Counted from the first letter of the stretch, positions 22,901-29,899 are shown. The stretch: DNA of 64,000 bases from Zobellia barbeyronii (GCF_018603515.1 NZ_JACATN010000004.1:1-64000); one strand, 5' to 3'. The notes: generated by a model from the sequence alone, not told the origin. Made by a program: numbers and translations.

Positions 22901-23389
22901 GCAGCTTTTGACCCATTAACCTTAACTGTGTCAGAAACTAATATTAATGAAATTACAGCAGTAGCAGGTGGCGGTAGAGAAAACTACACCTACTATTTTG
23001 GTGATACGAATAATGGTACTGACAATGTATTTTACATCACCAAAACGGATACCTATTTGGTTAGAGTTATTGATGAAAATGGTTGTGAATTCACGGAAAG
23101 TATTTTCATGGAATTCATTGATATAGAGATTCCAAATTTCTTTACACCAAATGGTGATGGAGCAAACGACATCTGGAAACCAAAGAATATAGAAATCTAT
23201 CCAGACATCTTCATCAGCATTTATGACAGGTACGGTCGTACAGTTTATAAGTTCAGAGATAACGAAGACGGTTGGGGTGGATTCTATCAAAAATCAGAAT
23301 TGCCTTCAGGTGATTACTGGTACGTAATTAAATTGAATGGTGAAGCAGACACAAGAGAGTTTGTTGGACATTTCACCTTATACAGATAA
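10988..23389 (+). CDS. Giant SprB-type T9SS surface adhesin (4133 aa)
   Basis: I start this gene at ATG 10988, which gives a clean signal peptide (MINLFKPYF to FSGFAQ), rather than the TTG 30 bases upstream. The N-terminal module (about residues 30-530) resembles IgGFc-binding-protein-type domains of Bacteroidota (LRFEAPGGEKFYVNYRG, KGRQAMGTNFKWGG, ATEDNTTVTLSGYDPG). It is followed by a DUF11-like domain (about 553-650), two Asp-rich TSP3-like stretches (about 677-703 and 853-881) and a second DUF11-like domain (about 918-1018). About 25 SprB-like repeats run from roughly 1486 to 4035 (GGxxPYxYSxDGG..., ending in D..GC). A jelly-roll-like insert occupies about 1822-2018. The C-terminus (about 4048-4133: NFFTPNGDGANDIW, IYDRYGR, GHFTLYR) is a type-B T9SS sorting domain. 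It is probably a mobile cell-surface adhesin of the kind used in gliding. A hairpin follows the stop. Confidence 0.93.
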   Translation: MINLFKPYFKAILFFLIAFSTFSGFAQLSDLHYLPPMKQGQNNQGIQYQAVHLSTPETTAFTINAYRGTNTTPIQTFSIDNLNPAAWNLANGDNNITLVDNNNTGIVLTNSGLRFEAPGGEKFYVNYRGKSAAQAASLTAKGRQAMGTNFKWGGVPNKGSQVSKSNTLGIMATEDNTTVTLSGYDPGCEFRVGANRAGITANSYTVTLDKNESFVFETYIGTAPTQAHEDGWIGASIVATNDIVISNGSINFGSQDGASHRDAGIDQPVPVNKLGKDYVFIRGNGNVNGLTEFPLVIATADNTQVFVNGGTTSIATINNGEYFKVPSSYYSSNTVGANMFVQTSKDVYAYQSMAGSSALYTQGLNFVAPVNCLLPDKMDNIPDIRNIAGSIVTGGLTITASVNTPDSNVKVFQNGVEISKPASDPVAGSADWKTFFIPNLNGNISVTSTGPMAIGFFGYSGAQGVAGYFSGFDTVPEVRLEINGGTVGDCFAGSSIFEASDDNFDAYQWFFDGVLIPGANSFDYAATVAGDYFVRGTKGPCTYDSQSITVFYCEPDVFIEKTVDKPEINEGETATFTIRAENKYFRDITNLQITDNIPAGLTLVNANTITGSWNGTVWNIGTLEPGDIVFLELEVRADEIDTLPLLSLTNTAYNTQDQVDANTTEDSSSSHILVHNDFDNDGVNDIVDLDDDNDGIYDEDECDTLSVSISNGNSVTSDLLSVNDYLILDLYEIDNSFTIGINGSDVAGEIQLENGVPGNIARFLDGTMPGTNGNPSIWTISGSVGDPVMRVIINQNGAFELFAKRTSGGSLEPMVLDTPANTIPWNASGANTVTIGQELRGPTVLRGTLLTAGCDTDNDGYPDSLDLDSDDDGCSDANEFYKSDTADGGDGGEYGTGVPVVDPTDGTVNAASYNQVFAPVIVLGNTTEELGGTDINGQDVSLGDTFNYVIRFQNTGDDDATNFTIRDVLPNNVTLDNINIDDAPGVTNTYDLSTQTISFSIPDNLVQVGDPEYNIKITVSISGDCSEFVAACASQLENNAFATYQGIINTSTFSDEDGSNTAGSCTSTLEVAANNVADALTNCNVARSVQLCGADAELTAGSGFETYNWAIDTNNNGTIDSGDTLLNDGDPDSDPSTLTITTVGNYIVEKTVSNGCSNHTELISVERYGATQTNPIIEYFNQVNGDSNPDNNIQGEIVTCSIDGNSMPNIFLCGTSDSAFIQLGITDAQSITWQKLDESSCNEATCGEVSDDCANTDSNWTWTQEAVSNNFTITESGKFRVVIAYEGGCFSRFYFNAYQNTLNIPEPDSSDIICDTDGSIRVIDLGPGYGYQLFDVANNTIAVPFTAGQGPNFNITTSGTYKVQITQLDPSTGAPIANSCVFETEDIGIQERIFEVTLSSTPEDCDELGTVGIQALNVSPEYSYELFFDNGSGSAGAFVKNNLVSTDNTHTFTGVAAGDYVVVTTTTDGCRDVDTITVAEIPKLILTAAIQEDITCTPGVINLTPSGGTTNYKYAIWSKNGVLNYTDEASIPDTDYTPNTTFLFGYEGSPSTYVPNADGDYVFVVKDDNGCFGFSNSVHIDDLGTVSITASNSEITCADSSTSVLTINATGGTAPYQYSLDGGTTYQTENFFNNIAAGNYTITVMDSSGVTGTGCEESIPYEVVQPFRLTASPAIIEDASCDTSGATIPTALVKILNTTGGQAPYEYSFDGGSTFDIIEEKRLASGTHQLVVKDALGCSTDLEITVPNIIADPSFGNDVTYTCDGNGVITITPSNTTDFSYEYQLNGTDNTPIDNNIFNAVTPGTQTVTVGYTSTIAANQSTLFLENFGTGVTTQIAEVGPGYCYEPQDGTDTACNLGPAGILVNAEYAVTNRVTNPNITWRSPNDHTGLTDGRFMAIGVSVSAGNNNILWSRTGLDVLANQDITISFYAYNLQVDGTPGREPEVLVELVDASGTVINSMATTAIDKNNNADDWHLREVTFNPGANTVAGVLLRTNLDSDDGNFLVLDDIQAIQTPEICEKTQDITVVIESGKTFEVAILGSANPTCNGTDNGDIRFEVTNFDPTFGYRYSIDGGTTWTTETTSPINTPSTLADGTYSVMVEKIDDNTCTATSATTVTLTSPNVLTASLQQTAEFTCFNTGATLKATATGGTPGYEYQLELTDGTVIRPSNSSSQFLNVPQGDYYVRISDLNNCETLSSIAVTIAQPNTVSFDLTATQCYDGLSNGTVTATVTDGNGNYSFRINSGAWQPPTPITGLAYTFSNLSEGTFDIEVTDQYGCVSAIQSITIAPTITLSVVPTNASVCADGTLTATASGGDSNFVYAFIPSGNTVADSDFSASNTTSIALANIGNYDIYVRDKANGTDACQTMVTETIAANPVLAMTAVPTDPECHDGTGSIAVNISDGLSPFDYRLVDMTNGTPDQVQTNVTGNTKTYYNLAPGTYDVIITDDAGCSENETVVINQPAELTAVIVLAYASDCTGGAADFGFDFTSVTTGLAGTIEYSADGGTTWVSSPVFRGYASGDEVYPSLRTVDGSSNLICQTDLPREIIPYPLDDLDITTSSVVENCDELKVEVQGGEGIPGYEYAYSNDPSNFDATTATWHVGGSTHLDGTAVTAGHGSYEFTNLIPGRTYVFYVRDSNTPSCTRQSTVNVNEIAGGLPMVITADITPSCSTSNNGAITYTIVDEDGITEPNMEWFLYDVNGVLIRDSAGTVVYSNTITITNLAPDEYYIEVRQIDGGGAQQCISASENEILDELEIITGDTSSIQDISCENPGLIKIDNVQGGGGTYFYTITGPSPFTTISTTSDNPIEIAANSPAGTYTVTVEDQYGCSYNLIDVPMNFMAAPSIDDVVIANCNTNASVTINATGTGTILYSLDGGSTYQNNGGVYNTVPAGNYDVFIKDASGCTDTLNIDVHPTLQASASLDKQLGCDAGFEAEIAIEGLAGSGNYEFEILDSASADVVSRQTLTGGAMNVAVGVPDNTTDTDYTVNVYDIGTALPNCSRTFTVKIPAAIRPDFTGNPTGVSCSGANDGSIELVQTNNGNNPLTYTLTPMPAGASWDATTQSYINLPGGTYDVEARGPNNCPIVKSITINENALITFALPVVDQFGCTSDNYTNNATITIDLSSISNGSGTYNRFEFIDDATSNVLQNSSSLVYEYTDVAGGNVIVRVYDDEGCSVEQTVTVNAYDALVDATVVVTREIDCVNSGEDLRIDVTSSITNSTTDLSNYEFRILPSTTYQASNEFLNRLEGNYTIGIRNITTGCEITRSHSVEDPNTFNVVVDKLSDVVCHGTDGSIQITFTDATYTGNFDWEVLNADGTATSRTDDEGIFSGTGTTTSVPVAAGNYIVRVAQVGFPECSQERAITITTPSAPVTLATIETKDVGCSNDMGSANIIPNGGEAPYDIILTHTPSGKTYPANAVNSYLFRGLSDGQYSVEVTDNLGCTVPFNNAFVLSPPEPIAASIQSIVELVCEGGTDAEITAEFTLRTISNPTPSYRYILKTYDSDAPGANLLQTSNSQTTATFSNLRSGFYSVTILDDLNCSDETNIVEIVEPTEVEGSIVTAQRLGCLSDAELLLTASGGTGPYAWNTTGIPPFNNMNETSGPNTHLFTGITAGTYQYYLQDSEGCISVLTNSITINPIIPLTVTLDNDNPTINCNGDNSGVINAEAAGGLGNYQYALFSDSGLTNEVSPNQPTGLFTDLLAGTYFVRVQSDDCQVTSSAITITQPDPLVIDTGNTIFNNVTCNGADDGSITVNMLGGTGIYQYAISPNLDRFSDDNTFDELAPGDYTIIAQDSNGCFELFEATIEEPEVLEVSAIATPEICVGEEDGTIELTITGGTAPYSTRLLDETNFVLDRTSFANMASGLYIIYIEDAQGCEETITVTVDAGVNLGAQVEPVYGCNGNTPNNYVNIVLEDLSIENDVLFGLDTTDPSEMQLNPFFRDIAPGTHYIAISHENGCMTTYNFEIAAFDPLTLTVSETNINEITAVAGGGRENYTYYFGDTNNGTDNVFYITKTDTYLVRVIDENGCEFTESIFMEFIDIEIPNFFTPNGDGANDIWKPKNIEIYPDIFISIYDRYGRTVYKFRDNEDGWGGFYQKSELPSGDYWYVIKLNGEADTREFVGHFTLYR
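15450..23105 (+). repeat. About 25 SprB-like protein repeats
   Basis: This coding segment repeats a module of roughly 80-100 residues: a Cys early on, GG(T/E)xPY or GxGxY, a YSxDGG-like strand, xLxAGxYxVxVxDxxGC. Unit boundaries are marked by D-x-x-G-C-like turns. Units are diverged, so this is an old expansion, unlike the near-identical 213-bp units at 39-3215. The jelly-roll-like segment at about 16450-17040 interrupts the series. Confidence 0.8.
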
Positions 23390-23398
23390 GCAAATTAA

Positions 23399-23425
23399 TA
23401 GAGGTAGCTAATTCAGCTACCTCTA
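23399..23425 (+). terminator. Hairpin after giant adhesin gene
   Basis: TAGAGGTAGCT at 23399-23409 pairs with AGCTACCTCTA at 23415-23425 around a 5-base loop, ten bases after the adhesin stop. Only a short T-rich stretch follows, so termination may be partial. Confidence 0.65.
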
Positions 23426-23528
23426 CTTTACGGACAAAAACAACTTAATACTAGGGTTTTACAACTTATAGTTGTGCTTTTAAGAATGTTTAAGTTTCTT
23501 AAGCATCTAATGACCCTTTAAACTTATA

Positions 23529-25577
23529 ATGAACCAAAAGTTAATTTTATTATTTTTAATCATGATGGTTTCCGCTGCTGGGTTTTCCCAGTTGAGCGAC
23601 CTTCACTATTTGCCGCCATTAAAACAAGGTGGCAACAACCAAGCAGTTACCCAACAAAGTATTTATTTATCCAGTCCAGAAACCACAGCGTTTACTGTAA
23701 ACATTTATCAAGGTACATCTACCACTCTTTATAGTACAACTACATTATCTAAAACTACACCTCAAGAAATAGCACTACCCAATGGCGACAATGATATTAC
23801 AATGATGAGTAATGGTAATACTGGTGTTGTTTTAACTATTGGTGGTTTACGTTTAGAAGCTCCTGGTGGAGAAAAATTCTATGCGAATTATAGAGGTAGA
23901 TCTGGCTCACAAGCAACTTCCTTAACGAGTAAAGGAAGGCAAGCAATGGGAAACCATTTTAAGTGGGGAGGAACTCCTAATAGAGGAACTCAAGCGAGTT
24001 TAACGAATTCACTAGGCATAATGGCTACTGAAGATGGCACTACAGTAACGGTTTCAGGATATGATCCAGATTGTGAGTTTAGATTAGGAAATGATAGAGA
24101 TGGTATAATAGCCGATTCTTATACCATAAATTTAGATGCCAATGAATCTTTTGTATTCGAGGCATATGTTGCAGAAACTCCCGCTAATGCAGATGGTTGG
24201 CTGGGGGCGGATGTAATTTCCAATAACCCTATAGTTATAAGTAACGGTGGTCTTAATACTGGAGCCAGGGTTGGTTACAGTGGTAGAGATGCTGCTATTG
24301 ACCAACCGGTACCTCAGAATAAACTGGGAAAAGAATATGTTTTTATTAGAGGAAATGGAACAAGTGAAACAGAAATACCAATAATAATCGGTACTCAAAA
24401 CGGTACAAATATTTATGTAAACGGAAGTACCACAGCTATCGCTACTATAAACGATGGTGATTATTTTGAAATACCTGAAAACAATTACTCGGTTTCTTCT
24501 GCAGGAGGAAATATGTATGTAACCACTTCTAAAGATGCCTATGCCTATCAATTAATGGCGGGTGCAAGTGCTATTTATACCCAAGGACTAAATTTTATTG
24601 CTCCTGTAAATTGCTTATTACCAGATACAGTAGATAATATTACGCATATAGAAGATGCCGCTGGAGTAACTATGACCGGTGGGGTAACTCTAATTGCCTC
24701 TACCACTACCCCAGATGCCAACATTACAGTAACGGACGGTAGTGGACCAATAGCCCTACCAGCGCCTTCCGCTGTTGCTGGAACAAGCTTATGGAAAACT
24801 TATTATGTTGCAGGATTAACAGGAGATGTAACCATAGAATCAACCGGGCCAATAGCAGTTGGATTTATAGGTTTTAGTGGTGCAAGAGGTATTGCTGGAT
24901 ATTTCTCAGGTTTTGACACCGTACCGGCAGTAGACCTACAAGTTACAGGTGGTGGTTGCTTGCCAACCGCAGAAGTAGAGGTTACTGACCCCAATTTTGA
25001 TGATTACCAATGGTTTGAAAACGGTGTCCTTATTGCAGGTGCAAATAATTCTACTTATACACCAACCAATGCCGGCGATTATTACGTACGGGTTACAAAA
25101 GGAGGTTGTACTTATGATTCACAACCTTTAACCGCTTACTATTGCGATCCAGACATTATTCTAAGCAAAGATGCAGACCAAAATACGGTTACCGAAGGAG
25201 ATACGGTCACTTTTACAATTACCGTTGAAACTTTAGGAATAGACCCAGTCACCAACCTAGTTTTAACAGATGTTCTACCTCCAGGCCTAGAATTAATTTC
25301 CTCTTCCATATCCAAAGGAACATTCACTTATCCTAATTGGAATGTTGGGGGCATGACTTCCGGTGATTTAGAAACTTTGACTTTGGTCACTAGGGCCAGT
25401 TTAGACAACATTTATTCTACGACCGCCAACTATACAAATACGGTAACCAACAGCCAAGACCAAATTGACTCAAATATCACTACGGACGACCCTTCCGAAA
25501 CGGTAACAGTAAACAAGAGTACCCCTACTACTGTAATAACGAATAGAAGAATTACCTATCGCGTAAATAGAAATTAA
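23529..25577 (+). CDS. Short paralogue of the giant adhesin N-terminus
   Basis: This 682-residue protein has a signal peptide ending in GFSQ. It is colinear with the first 650 or so residues of the preceding giant adhesin: both share QLSDLHYLPP, the LRLEAPGGEKFY block, SKGRQAMG, DQPVPxNKLGK and a YFSGFDTVP block. The IgGFc-binding-like module is followed by one DUF11-like domain (about residues 540-660; VTEGDTVTFTITVET). It then stops with a basic tail, TVITNRRITYRVNRN, where the giant protein goes on to repeats and a T9SS domain. No type-B or type-A T9SS domain is recognisable. It is a tandem partial duplication with its own start and signal peptide, not a frameshifted fragment. Its function is unknown. 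It may act with the giant adhesin at the surface or in the periplasm. Confidence 0.88.
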   Translation: MNQKLILLFLIMMVSAAGFSQLSDLHYLPPLKQGGNNQAVTQQSIYLSSPETTAFTVNIYQGTSTTLYSTTTLSKTTPQEIALPNGDNDITMMSNGNTGVVLTIGGLRLEAPGGEKFYANYRGRSGSQATSLTSKGRQAMGNHFKWGGTPNRGTQASLTNSLGIMATEDGTTVTVSGYDPDCEFRLGNDRDGIIADSYTINLDANESFVFEAYVAETPANADGWLGADVISNNPIVISNGGLNTGARVGYSGRDAAIDQPVPQNKLGKEYVFIRGNGTSETEIPIIIGTQNGTNIYVNGSTTAIATINDGDYFEIPENNYSVSSAGGNMYVTTSKDAYAYQLMAGASAIYTQGLNFIAPVNCLLPDTVDNITHIEDAAGVTMTGGVTLIASTTTPDANITVTDGSGPIALPAPSAVAGTSLWKTYYVAGLTGDVTIESTGPIAVGFIGFSGARGIAGYFSGFDTVPAVDLQVTGGGCLPTAEVEVTDPNFDDYQWFENGVLIAGANNSTYTPTNAGDYYVRVTKGGCTYDSQPLTAYYCDPDIILSKDADQNTVTEGDTVTFTITVETLGIDPVTNLVLTDVLPPGLELISSSISKGTFTYPNWNVGGMTSGDLETLTLVTRASLDNIYSTTANYTNTVTNSQDQIDSNITTDDPSETVTVNKSTPTTVITNRRITYRVNRN

Positions 25578-25645
25578 TCTTTTAGTGTAACATTGTAACA
25601 AGTTTCTCGTCAAGTAGGTATAATCAATCAAAAAAAACACTTGAC

Positions 25646-26548
25646 GTGAGCACCATTCTAACAGTTAATCATCTCACCAAAAAGTTTGGATATCTAACGG
25701 CTGTCAAAGACCTTTCTTTTACCATTGAAAAAGGAAACGTCTACGGCATTCTTGGACCAAACGGAAGCGGTAAATCTACTACTCTAGGTATTGTTTTAAA
25801 TGTTGTAAATGCCACACAAGGAGATTTTGCTTGGTTTGATGGTACAACAACCACTCACCAAGCCTTAAAGAAAGTGGGCGCCATTATTGAAAGACCCAAC
25901 TTCTATCCGTACATGACCGCGCTTCAAAACCTGAAATTGGTTTGTAAAATAAAGGAGGTTAGTGAAGAGAAAATTGAAGAAAAACTAGAGCTTGTTGGTT
26001 TATTAGACCGAAAAAATAGCAAGTTCAGAACCTATTCTTTGGGTATGAAGCAGCGGTTAGCCATCGCCTCCGCCCTATTGAACGACCCTGAAATTCTAAT
26101 TTTGGATGAACCTACAAATGGTTTAGACCCACAGGGGATTCATCAAATACGGGAAATCATTAAAAAAATAGCTTCTCAAGGCACGACCATTTTATTGGCA
26201 TCGCACCTTTTGGACGAAGTTGAAAAAGTCTGTAGCCATGTTATCATCCTAAGAAAAGGAGAAAAATTATACTCCGGCCGTGTAGACGGCTTGTTAGCAA
26301 GTCATGGTTTTTTTGAATTAAAAACTGATAACCTAGATAACTTAAAAAGCTATTTAGAAAAACATGCAAGCTTCGGAAAAATAAAGTTGGAAAATGGCTG
26401 CATCACTGCCATTTTAAAAGAAGAGATGAATGCCGGCGAACTTAACAAAACGCTGTTTGACCAAGGTATAACACTATCTCACCTAGTTAAAAGAAAAGAA
26501 AGCCTAGAAGAGCAATTCCTGACCTTGACCAAAAACCAATCCAACTAA
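25646..26548 (+). CDS. ABC transporter ATP-binding protein
   Basis: This 300-residue protein starts at GTG 25646; no ATG gives a complete N-terminal strand. It has Walker A GPNGSGKST (residues 37-45), the signature SLGMKQ (131-136), Walker B LILDEP (151-156), D-loop GLDPQG and the H-loop His 187 in LASHLLDE. The sequence is of the ABC-2/CcmA type (DrrA/bacitracin-resistance-like), with an extra C-terminal region of about 80 residues. It energises export together with the permease encoded 5 bases downstream. The substrate is unknown. It sits between surface-protein genes but no sequence signal ties it to them. Confidence 0.93.
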   Translation: MSTILTVNHLTKKFGYLTAVKDLSFTIEKGNVYGILGPNGSGKSTTLGIVLNVVNATQGDFAWFDGTTTTHQALKKVGAIIERPNFYPYMTALQNLKLVCKIKEVSEEKIEEKLELVGLLDRKNSKFRTYSLGMKQRLAIASALLNDPEILILDEPTNGLDPQGIHQIREIIKKIASQGTTILLASHLLDEVEKVCSHVIILRKGEKLYSGRVDGLLASHGFFELKTDNLDNLKSYLEKHASFGKIKLENGCITAILKEEMNAGELNKTLFDQGITLSHLVKRKESLEEQFLTLTKNQSN

Positions 26549-26553
26549 AAGCC

Positions 26554-27387
26554 ATGACACGACTCCTTCAAATAGAATTCATAAAATTGTGGAACAACAG
26601 GGCTAGTAAAGTTCTGATTCTGGCGTACTTTGTACTGCTTACCTCTATTGCTTTGGTGGCTGCGGTAAAGTTTGATATTGGTCCAATAAAATTTCACTTA
26701 GCCGAGCAGGGAATCTTCAACTTTCCCTACATATGGCACTTCAATGCTTTTATAACAGCATTTTTTAAATTGTTTCTAGCCATTGTTATCGTATCCATGA
26801 TGGCTAACGAATACAGTAACAAGACTATTAAACAGAATTTAATTGACGGTCTTTCCAAAAAGGAATTTATCCTTTCTAAATTTCTGACCGTTGTTACTTT
26901 CGCTTTAATTTCAACAGTTTTTGTTTTTGCAGTTTCGCTCGTTTTAGGTCTTTTTTACTCCAATTTTACTGAAATCAATATCATTTTCTCAGGATTAGAG
27001 TTCCTTTTAGCCTTTTTCGTGAAGCTAGTCGGTTTTTTCTCTTTCTGTCTGTTCTTAGGTATTTTAGTAAAAAGGTCGGCTTTTGCATTGGGTTTTCTAA
27101 TCTTATGGCAAGTATTTGAAACGTTTATTCGCGGAATCATCAGATGGCGATTCTTTGATGCCGAAACTACTGATATAGTTATGGGTTTCTTTCCCTTAAA
27201 CGCCATGTGGAACCTCATTAAAGAACCTTTTACCAGATTAAGTGCCGTACAAACTGCCGTAAACCAAATGGGCGAAGAAGTTGTACTGAATTATCACGTG
27301 CATTGGTATGAAATATTAATTGTCCTAGCTTGGACGGCCATTTTTATTTATGGGTCTTACGCACTTTTGAAAAAACGAGATTTATAG
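26554..27387 (+). CDS. ABC-2 type transporter permease
   Basis: This 277-residue integral membrane protein has about six hydrophobic segments (near residues 20-38, 66-88, 110-133, 148-172, 175-192, 247-268) and the cytoplasmic motif NEYSNKTIKQNLIDGLSKKE, characteristic of ABC-2 permeases. Its start lies 5 bases after the ATPase stop, so the two form an operon and presumably a 2+2 transporter. The substrate is unknown. Confidence 0.9.
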   Translation: MTRLLQIEFIKLWNNRASKVLILAYFVLLTSIALVAAVKFDIGPIKFHLAEQGIFNFPYIWHFNAFITAFFKLFLAIVIVSMMANEYSNKTIKQNLIDGLSKKEFILSKFLTVVTFALISTVFVFAVSLVLGLFYSNFTEINIIFSGLEFLLAFFVKLVGFFSFCLFLGILVKRSAFALGFLILWQVFETFIRGIIRWRFFDAETTDIVMGFFPLNAMWNLIKEPFTRLSAVQTAVNQMGEEVVLNYHVHWYEILIVLAWTAIFIYGSYALLKKRDL

Positions 27388-27404
27388 AAGATTCTTTACA
27401 TAGT

Positions 27405-27428
27405 TTTCTACTGGTAATCCAGTAGAAA
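27405..27428 (+). terminator. Hairpin after ABC permease
   Basis: TTTCTACTGG at 27405-27414 pairs with CCAGTAGAAA at 27419-27428 around a 4-base loop, 17 bases after the permease stop. There is no strong U-run. Confidence 0.55.
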
Positions 27429-27517
27429 TAAGTCGCAGTTTTCTAGTATTTATTAGTTAGAATTATTAGTGCTATAACCTTTCGATTATATTCAGCTTTA
27501 GAACATAATTGAACACT

Positions 27518-29899
27518 ATGAAATTCTTCTTTTCACTAACTTTTATTTTGACATGTTTCACGGTTATTTCTCAGCAAGCAAATGATTGTATTGATGCTAT
27601 TGTTGTTTGTGGTAACAGCAATATTTCTAGTAATGCTTCAGGTTTTGGAACACAAGAATTAGATGCCGCTACAAACCCTTGTGTAAACCAAGAAGTTAAT
27701 AGCATATGGCTAAGTGTTAGTGTCGCTGTTGGTGGTTCTCTTTCTTTTACAATTCAACCAAAGGACAACGACGCAGAAGTAGATTATGACTTTTTCATTT
27801 TTGGCCCTAACAGCAATTGTCAGAATTTAGGAAGCCCCATACGATGTTCAACCACAAACCCTCTTCAAGCCTCTTTAGATTATAATATTACAGGGTTAAG
27901 CGAAACCGAAATAGATCAAAACGAAGGTCCTGGACCAAATGGGAATAGTTTTGTTTCTTCCATTACCGTTGCTGCAGGAGAACAGTATTACATTCTGGTT
28001 GACAGACCTAATGGCGATGGTGGTTTTAATTTGGAATGGACAGGTACCGCTGGTTTCCTACCCTCTCCTGCTGTTACACAACCAGAAAATATTGAAATCT
28101 GCACATCATCTGACAATACTTTAATTGATTTGACAGAAGATGAAGCCTCAATAACCACTAGCACTACTGCAAACATTTTATATTTCACCACATATAGAAA
28201 TGCTTTTGACGGTACAAACTACATTGCGGACCCTACTCAATTTACCTATACTGGTACTGAAAATGCTATTTTCGTTCGGGTAACGAATCCCAATGGTTGC
28301 TTTGAAATTGTTGATTTTGAAATACAATCTACATCATTTGATAACCCTCCAGATTTGAGCTACGCCATTTGTGATACCGATCGTGACGGAAAAGTAGATT
28401 TTTCGGTAAATGATATTATTTTAGACGCTGAAAATGCAATAGGCAATAGTTCAGCATATGAGTTGACTTTACATCCTGATGAAAATGCAGCAGTCGCAAA
28501 CACAGGTCAGATTACTAATCCTATTTTTTCTTCGCCTAGTACAACAATTTATGCACGCGTTACCTCTAATTTATCTAGCGATTGCTATATAACATACCCT
28601 ATTTCCCTAAACCTTAATTCTTCTGAATTTCCAGCAACCGTTAATCTAGTTCAATGCGATGTAGATCAGGACAATTCAACAGATGGTATTACTAAAATGG
28701 ATTTAAACCAATCCTTTCCAAATGCAGATCCTACATCTATCTCGTATTATGAAACGGAAGCTGACCGGACAGCAGACAATTCCATTGCAAATCCAAACAT
28801 CTACACCAATACCACTCCCTTTAACGCAACTATTTTTTATAAAATTGATGATAATAATTGTGATAGTTTAGGTAAAATAGCAATTGAAGTGAACCCAACA
28901 ACCGTAAGCCTAAATAAAATTAGCCCAGTAGTAGCATGCGCAGAAAATCCTGCAGATGAGTTTCCTGAAAGTACCTTTGATTTAGAAACTATCCGCCTGA
29001 ATACCTATTCCGGAATGGATGTAGCTTTCTATGAAAGTTTAGAAGATGCTTCTTTAGAACAAAATCCGCTTGACGGAAATTACAGAACAACCTCAACATT
29101 TTTATATACGCGTCTAGAGACTAATAATCAATGTAATACTGTGGAGGAAATAGAACTCGTAGTAAATACACCACCCGAACTAACTTTAGAAGAAAGTTAT
29201 ATGGTATGTACGGACGGAGAGCCTTTGGTAATTAATGCTCCGGAAGGTTTTGATGGCTATAGTTGGCTTAAGGTTGATGGAGGATTAGCCCAAGAAATTA
29301 GTAATGAGCAGCAAGTACGTATTAACGAAGCCGGAAGCTATAGATTAGAGGTTGAAATTCAATATAAAAATAGCAATCAAACCTCTAGCTGTTTTACCTA
29401 TACAGATTTTCTAGTTAGCCCTTCAATTCCTGTTATCATTGACGACGTCATCATTCAAGAATCTTTCAACAACAATATTGTGGAGATAAAAGTAAGCGGA
29501 GACGGAGATTACGAGTATTCCCTTAACGGCGAAAATTACCAAAGTGAGCCCAGGTTTGATAATGTAGAAGCTGGCTTTTATACAGTTTTTGTACGTGACA
29601 CAAACGGTTGTGGTGTTACAGAAAAAGAAATTTCAGTCATTGGATTCCCCAAGTTCTTTACCCCTAACGGAGATGGTGCTAACGATATGTGGCAGGTAAT
29701 TGGGGTAAATGCCAATTTTGGAGACCAAGTAATTAACATCTATAATCGCTACGGAAAACTTGTAAAACAACTTTACTCTAACTCTATTGGCTGGGATGGA
29801 TTAATGAACGGACAGCCACTCCCTTCATCTGACTATTGGTTTAGAATCAACTTAGAGAATGGCAAAGAGTTTAAAGGGCATTTCTCGCTAAAGCGATAG
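27518..29899 (+). CDS. T9SS type-B cargo protein with Ig-like domains
   Basis: The protein is 793 residues from ATG 27518; a TTG nine bases upstream is less likely. The signal peptide ends near VISQQ. An N-terminal beta domain with several cysteines (NDCIDAIVVCGN, then DYDFFIFGP and EQYYILVDRP) resembles pre-peptidase or CUB-like modules found at the start of many flavobacterial surface proteins. A series of diverged Ig-like or SprB-like segments follows, and the C-terminus (FPKFFTPNGDGANDMW, IYNRYGK, GHFSLKR) is a type-B T9SS sorting domain. It is probably exposed at the cell surface. The gene is monocistronic. Directly after its stop comes a decayed copy of the uvrB 5' end. Confidence 0.88.
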   Translation: MKFFFSLTFILTCFTVISQQANDCIDAIVVCGNSNISSNASGFGTQELDAATNPCVNQEVNSIWLSVSVAVGGSLSFTIQPKDNDAEVDYDFFIFGPNSNCQNLGSPIRCSTTNPLQASLDYNITGLSETEIDQNEGPGPNGNSFVSSITVAAGEQYYILVDRPNGDGGFNLEWTGTAGFLPSPAVTQPENIEICTSSDNTLIDLTEDEASITTSTTANILYFTTYRNAFDGTNYIADPTQFTYTGTENAIFVRVTNPNGCFEIVDFEIQSTSFDNPPDLSYAICDTDRDGKVDFSVNDIILDAENAIGNSSAYELTLHPDENAAVANTGQITNPIFSSPSTTIYARVTSNLSSDCYITYPISLNLNSSEFPATVNLVQCDVDQDNSTDGITKMDLNQSFPNADPTSISYYETEADRTADNSIANPNIYTNTTPFNATIFYKIDDNNCDSLGKIAIEVNPTTVSLNKISPVVACAENPADEFPESTFDLETIRLNTYSGMDVAFYESLEDASLEQNPLDGNYRTTSTFLYTRLETNNQCNTVEEIELVVNTPPELTLEESYMVCTDGEPLVINAPEGFDGYSWLKVDGGLAQEISNEQQVRINEAGSYRLEVEIQYKNSNQTSSCFTYTDFLVSPSIPVIIDDVIIQESFNNNIVEIKVSGDGDYEYSLNGENYQSEPRFDNVEAGFYTVFVRDTNGCGVTEKEISVIGFPKFFTPNGDGANDMWQVIGVNANFGDQVINIYNRYGKLVKQLYSNSIGWDGLMNGQPLPSSDYWFRINLENGKEFKGHFSLKR

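Noticed and set aside
23390-23528. Idea that the short paralogue is a frameshifted end of the giant gene
   Set aside because: The giant gene ends in a complete sorting domain, a hairpin follows, and the short gene has its own signal peptide and repeats the N-terminus, not the C-terminus.
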